From positions 1 through 6,270 of the forward strand of contig CAMNBS010000050.1 of NCBI GenBank assembly GCA_946533175.1: a stretch of DNA of 6,270 nt. The letters are read 5' to 3'. Positions 6,055-6,270 of the stretch are shown piece after piece. The notes below the pieces were generated by a model, which was not told the DNA's origin, ran no database searches, and saw only the letters and a program-made list of their open reading frames with translations. The position numbers and the translations under genes were made by a program. The stretch's first letter is position 1. Each line of letters opens with the position of its first letter. This DNA comes from an uncultured Clostridia bacterium (GTDB lineage Bacteria > Bacillota_I > Bacilli_A > RF39 > UBA660).

Positions 6055-6089
6055 GGCACAAAAACCTATGGCACAATTTTTCGGCACAA
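6055..6089 (+). repeat. Three GGCACAA direct repeats between integrase and tRNA
   Basis: GGCACAA occurs at 6055-6061, 6070-6076 and 6083-6089, spaced 15 and 13 bases start to start, beginning right after the integrase stop. Short direct repeats beside an att core are typical arm-type sites bound by the integrase N-terminal domain or an excisionase. The binding role is inference. Confidence 0.7.
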
Positions 6090-6092
6090 ATC

Positions 6093-6121
6093 AAAAAAAA
6101 AGAGCGTTTTTGACACTCTTT
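6093..6121 (-). terminator. Intrinsic terminator of tRNA-Met (minus strand)
   Basis: Read on the minus strand, AAAGAGTG (6121-6114) pairs with CGCTCTTT (6106-6099) across a 7-base loop with one T.G pair, and the second arm runs into nine T (6101-6093). It lies 11 bases beyond the CCA end of the tRNA. On the plus strand the 3' side has only a short T run before A residues, so the minus direction is favoured. Confidence 0.75.
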
Positions 6122-6132
6122 AAAATTTCACA

Positions 6133-6209
6133 TGGTAGCGAGAGGGGGGGTCGAACCCTCGACCTATTGGGTATGAACCAATCGCTCTAGCCAACTGAGC
6201 TATCTCGCC
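6133..6209 (-). tRNA. Elongator tRNA-Met (anticodon CAT), CCA encoded
   Basis: A 77-base cloverleaf on the minus strand. The acceptor arms are GGCGAGA and TCTCGCT with a G1.U72 pair, as in Bacillus elongator tRNA-Met. U8-A9 is followed by the D arm GCTC/GAGC with loop AGTTGGCTA, an anticodon stem ATTGG/CCAAT with loop TTCATAC (CAT), a five-base variable loop AGGTC, the T loop TTCGACC, discriminator A and encoded CCA (6135-6133). The closeness to Bacillus elongator tRNA-Met argues against tRNA-Ile2(CAT). The T-stem is GAGGG against CCCCC, leaving an A.C mismatch at 50-64 (plus-strand T6159 and G6145). The 3' half faces the integrase remnant and is the probable integration target. Confidence 0.95.
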
Positions 6210-6217
6210 ATGACTTA

Positions 6218-6249
6218 ATTATAGTAGCACAATTGGTTTATCTTGACAA
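6218..6249 (-). promoter_or_regulatory. Candidate promoter of tRNA-Met (minus strand)
   Basis: On the minus strand a perfect TATAAT lies at 6223-6218, 8 bases before the tRNA 5' end. TTGTCA at 6249-6244 is the best -35 by sequence, but the 20-base spacer is long, and a 17-base spacer would give the poor hexamer TCAAGA. The -10 is convincing and the -35 uncertain. Its closeness to the mature 5' end suggests a separately started tRNA. Confidence 0.5.
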
Positions 6250-6270
6250 GAGTTTTTTAACTATTTAATG

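Noticed and set aside
5987..6190. A 67-codon plus-strand open frame overlapping the integrase end and the tRNA
   Set aside because: It overlaps the integrase remnant in another frame and its second half is the antisense of tRNA-Met (reading SERGGRTLDLLGMNQ), a common false prediction across tRNA genes.
6227..6232. A fourth GCACAA on the far side of the tRNA as another integrase site
   Set aside because: It lacks the leading G of the heptamer, is a single short match, and lies in the presumed tRNA promoter region.
1..6270. A second copy of the tRNA 3' end as the other att site
   Set aside because: Scanning for the terminal tRNA sequence (GGTAGCGAGAG and shorter pieces) found no convincing second copy in the window.
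1..6270. UGA recoding as in Mollicutes
   Set aside because: All Trp codons in the recognised genes are TGG and no conserved frame needs a read-through UGA; lack of UGA stops in six genes is too few to conclude anything.

Overview
The window is very AT-rich chromosomal DNA with A/T-ending codons, strong GGAGG-type ribosome binding sites and U-tract terminators. All six stop codons I can assign are TAA or TAG, and Trp is TGG throughout, so nothing points to a recoded UGA. The cdsA-rseP pair, the small pilin-like membrane protein and the Lys/Asn-rich anchored surface protein suggest a low-GC Bacillota, possibly one of the uncultured gut Bacilli. The lineage is inferred from style, not from a marker gene.

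Left part (1-2410): the last codons of an unidentified gene, then a secreted or membrane small protein resembling TrbC/VirB2-type pilins with its own terminator, then a two-gene operon. The operon encodes CdsA (CDP-diacylglycerol synthesis) and an RseP/RasP-type site-2 protease, and runs from a sigma-A-like promoter to a hairpin terminator. The dxr gene that usually lies between cdsA and rseP in Bacilli is absent here, and proS is not downstream.

Middle (2411-4731): a monocistronic 735-residue surface protein with its own promoter. It has a basic, disordered, repeat-containing cytoplasmic tail, one membrane helix, and an ectodomain that begins like TasA/camelysin proteins. An InlB-type beta-grasp repeat follows that appears to be split by a LamG-like domain, and a second copy of that LamG-like domain lies at the C-terminus.

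Right part (4728-6209): a scarred integration site. An open frame with no start codon, beginning immediately next to the surface-protein stop, encodes the last ~250 residues of a secreted alpha/beta-hydrolase (subtype-B tannase/carboxylesterase-like). After a GAAA-loop terminator and a palindromic operator-like site comes the first dozen codons of an Xre-type repressor. This is joined out of frame to the last ~115 residues of a tyrosine integrase that keeps H, R, H and Y but lacks its first catalytic Arg. Three GGCACAA direct repeats and a terminator separate the integrase from an elongator tRNA-Met(CAT) on the minus strand, whose 3' end faces the integrase. This is the classic layout of an integrative element in a tRNA 3' end, reduced by deletions. 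The tRNA carries an A.C mismatch in the T-stem, within the part such elements usually replace.

I found no CRISPR array, no insertion sequence and no intact new defence or mobile system. The most unusual items are the split InlB/LamG protein and the decayed element beside tRNA-Met.
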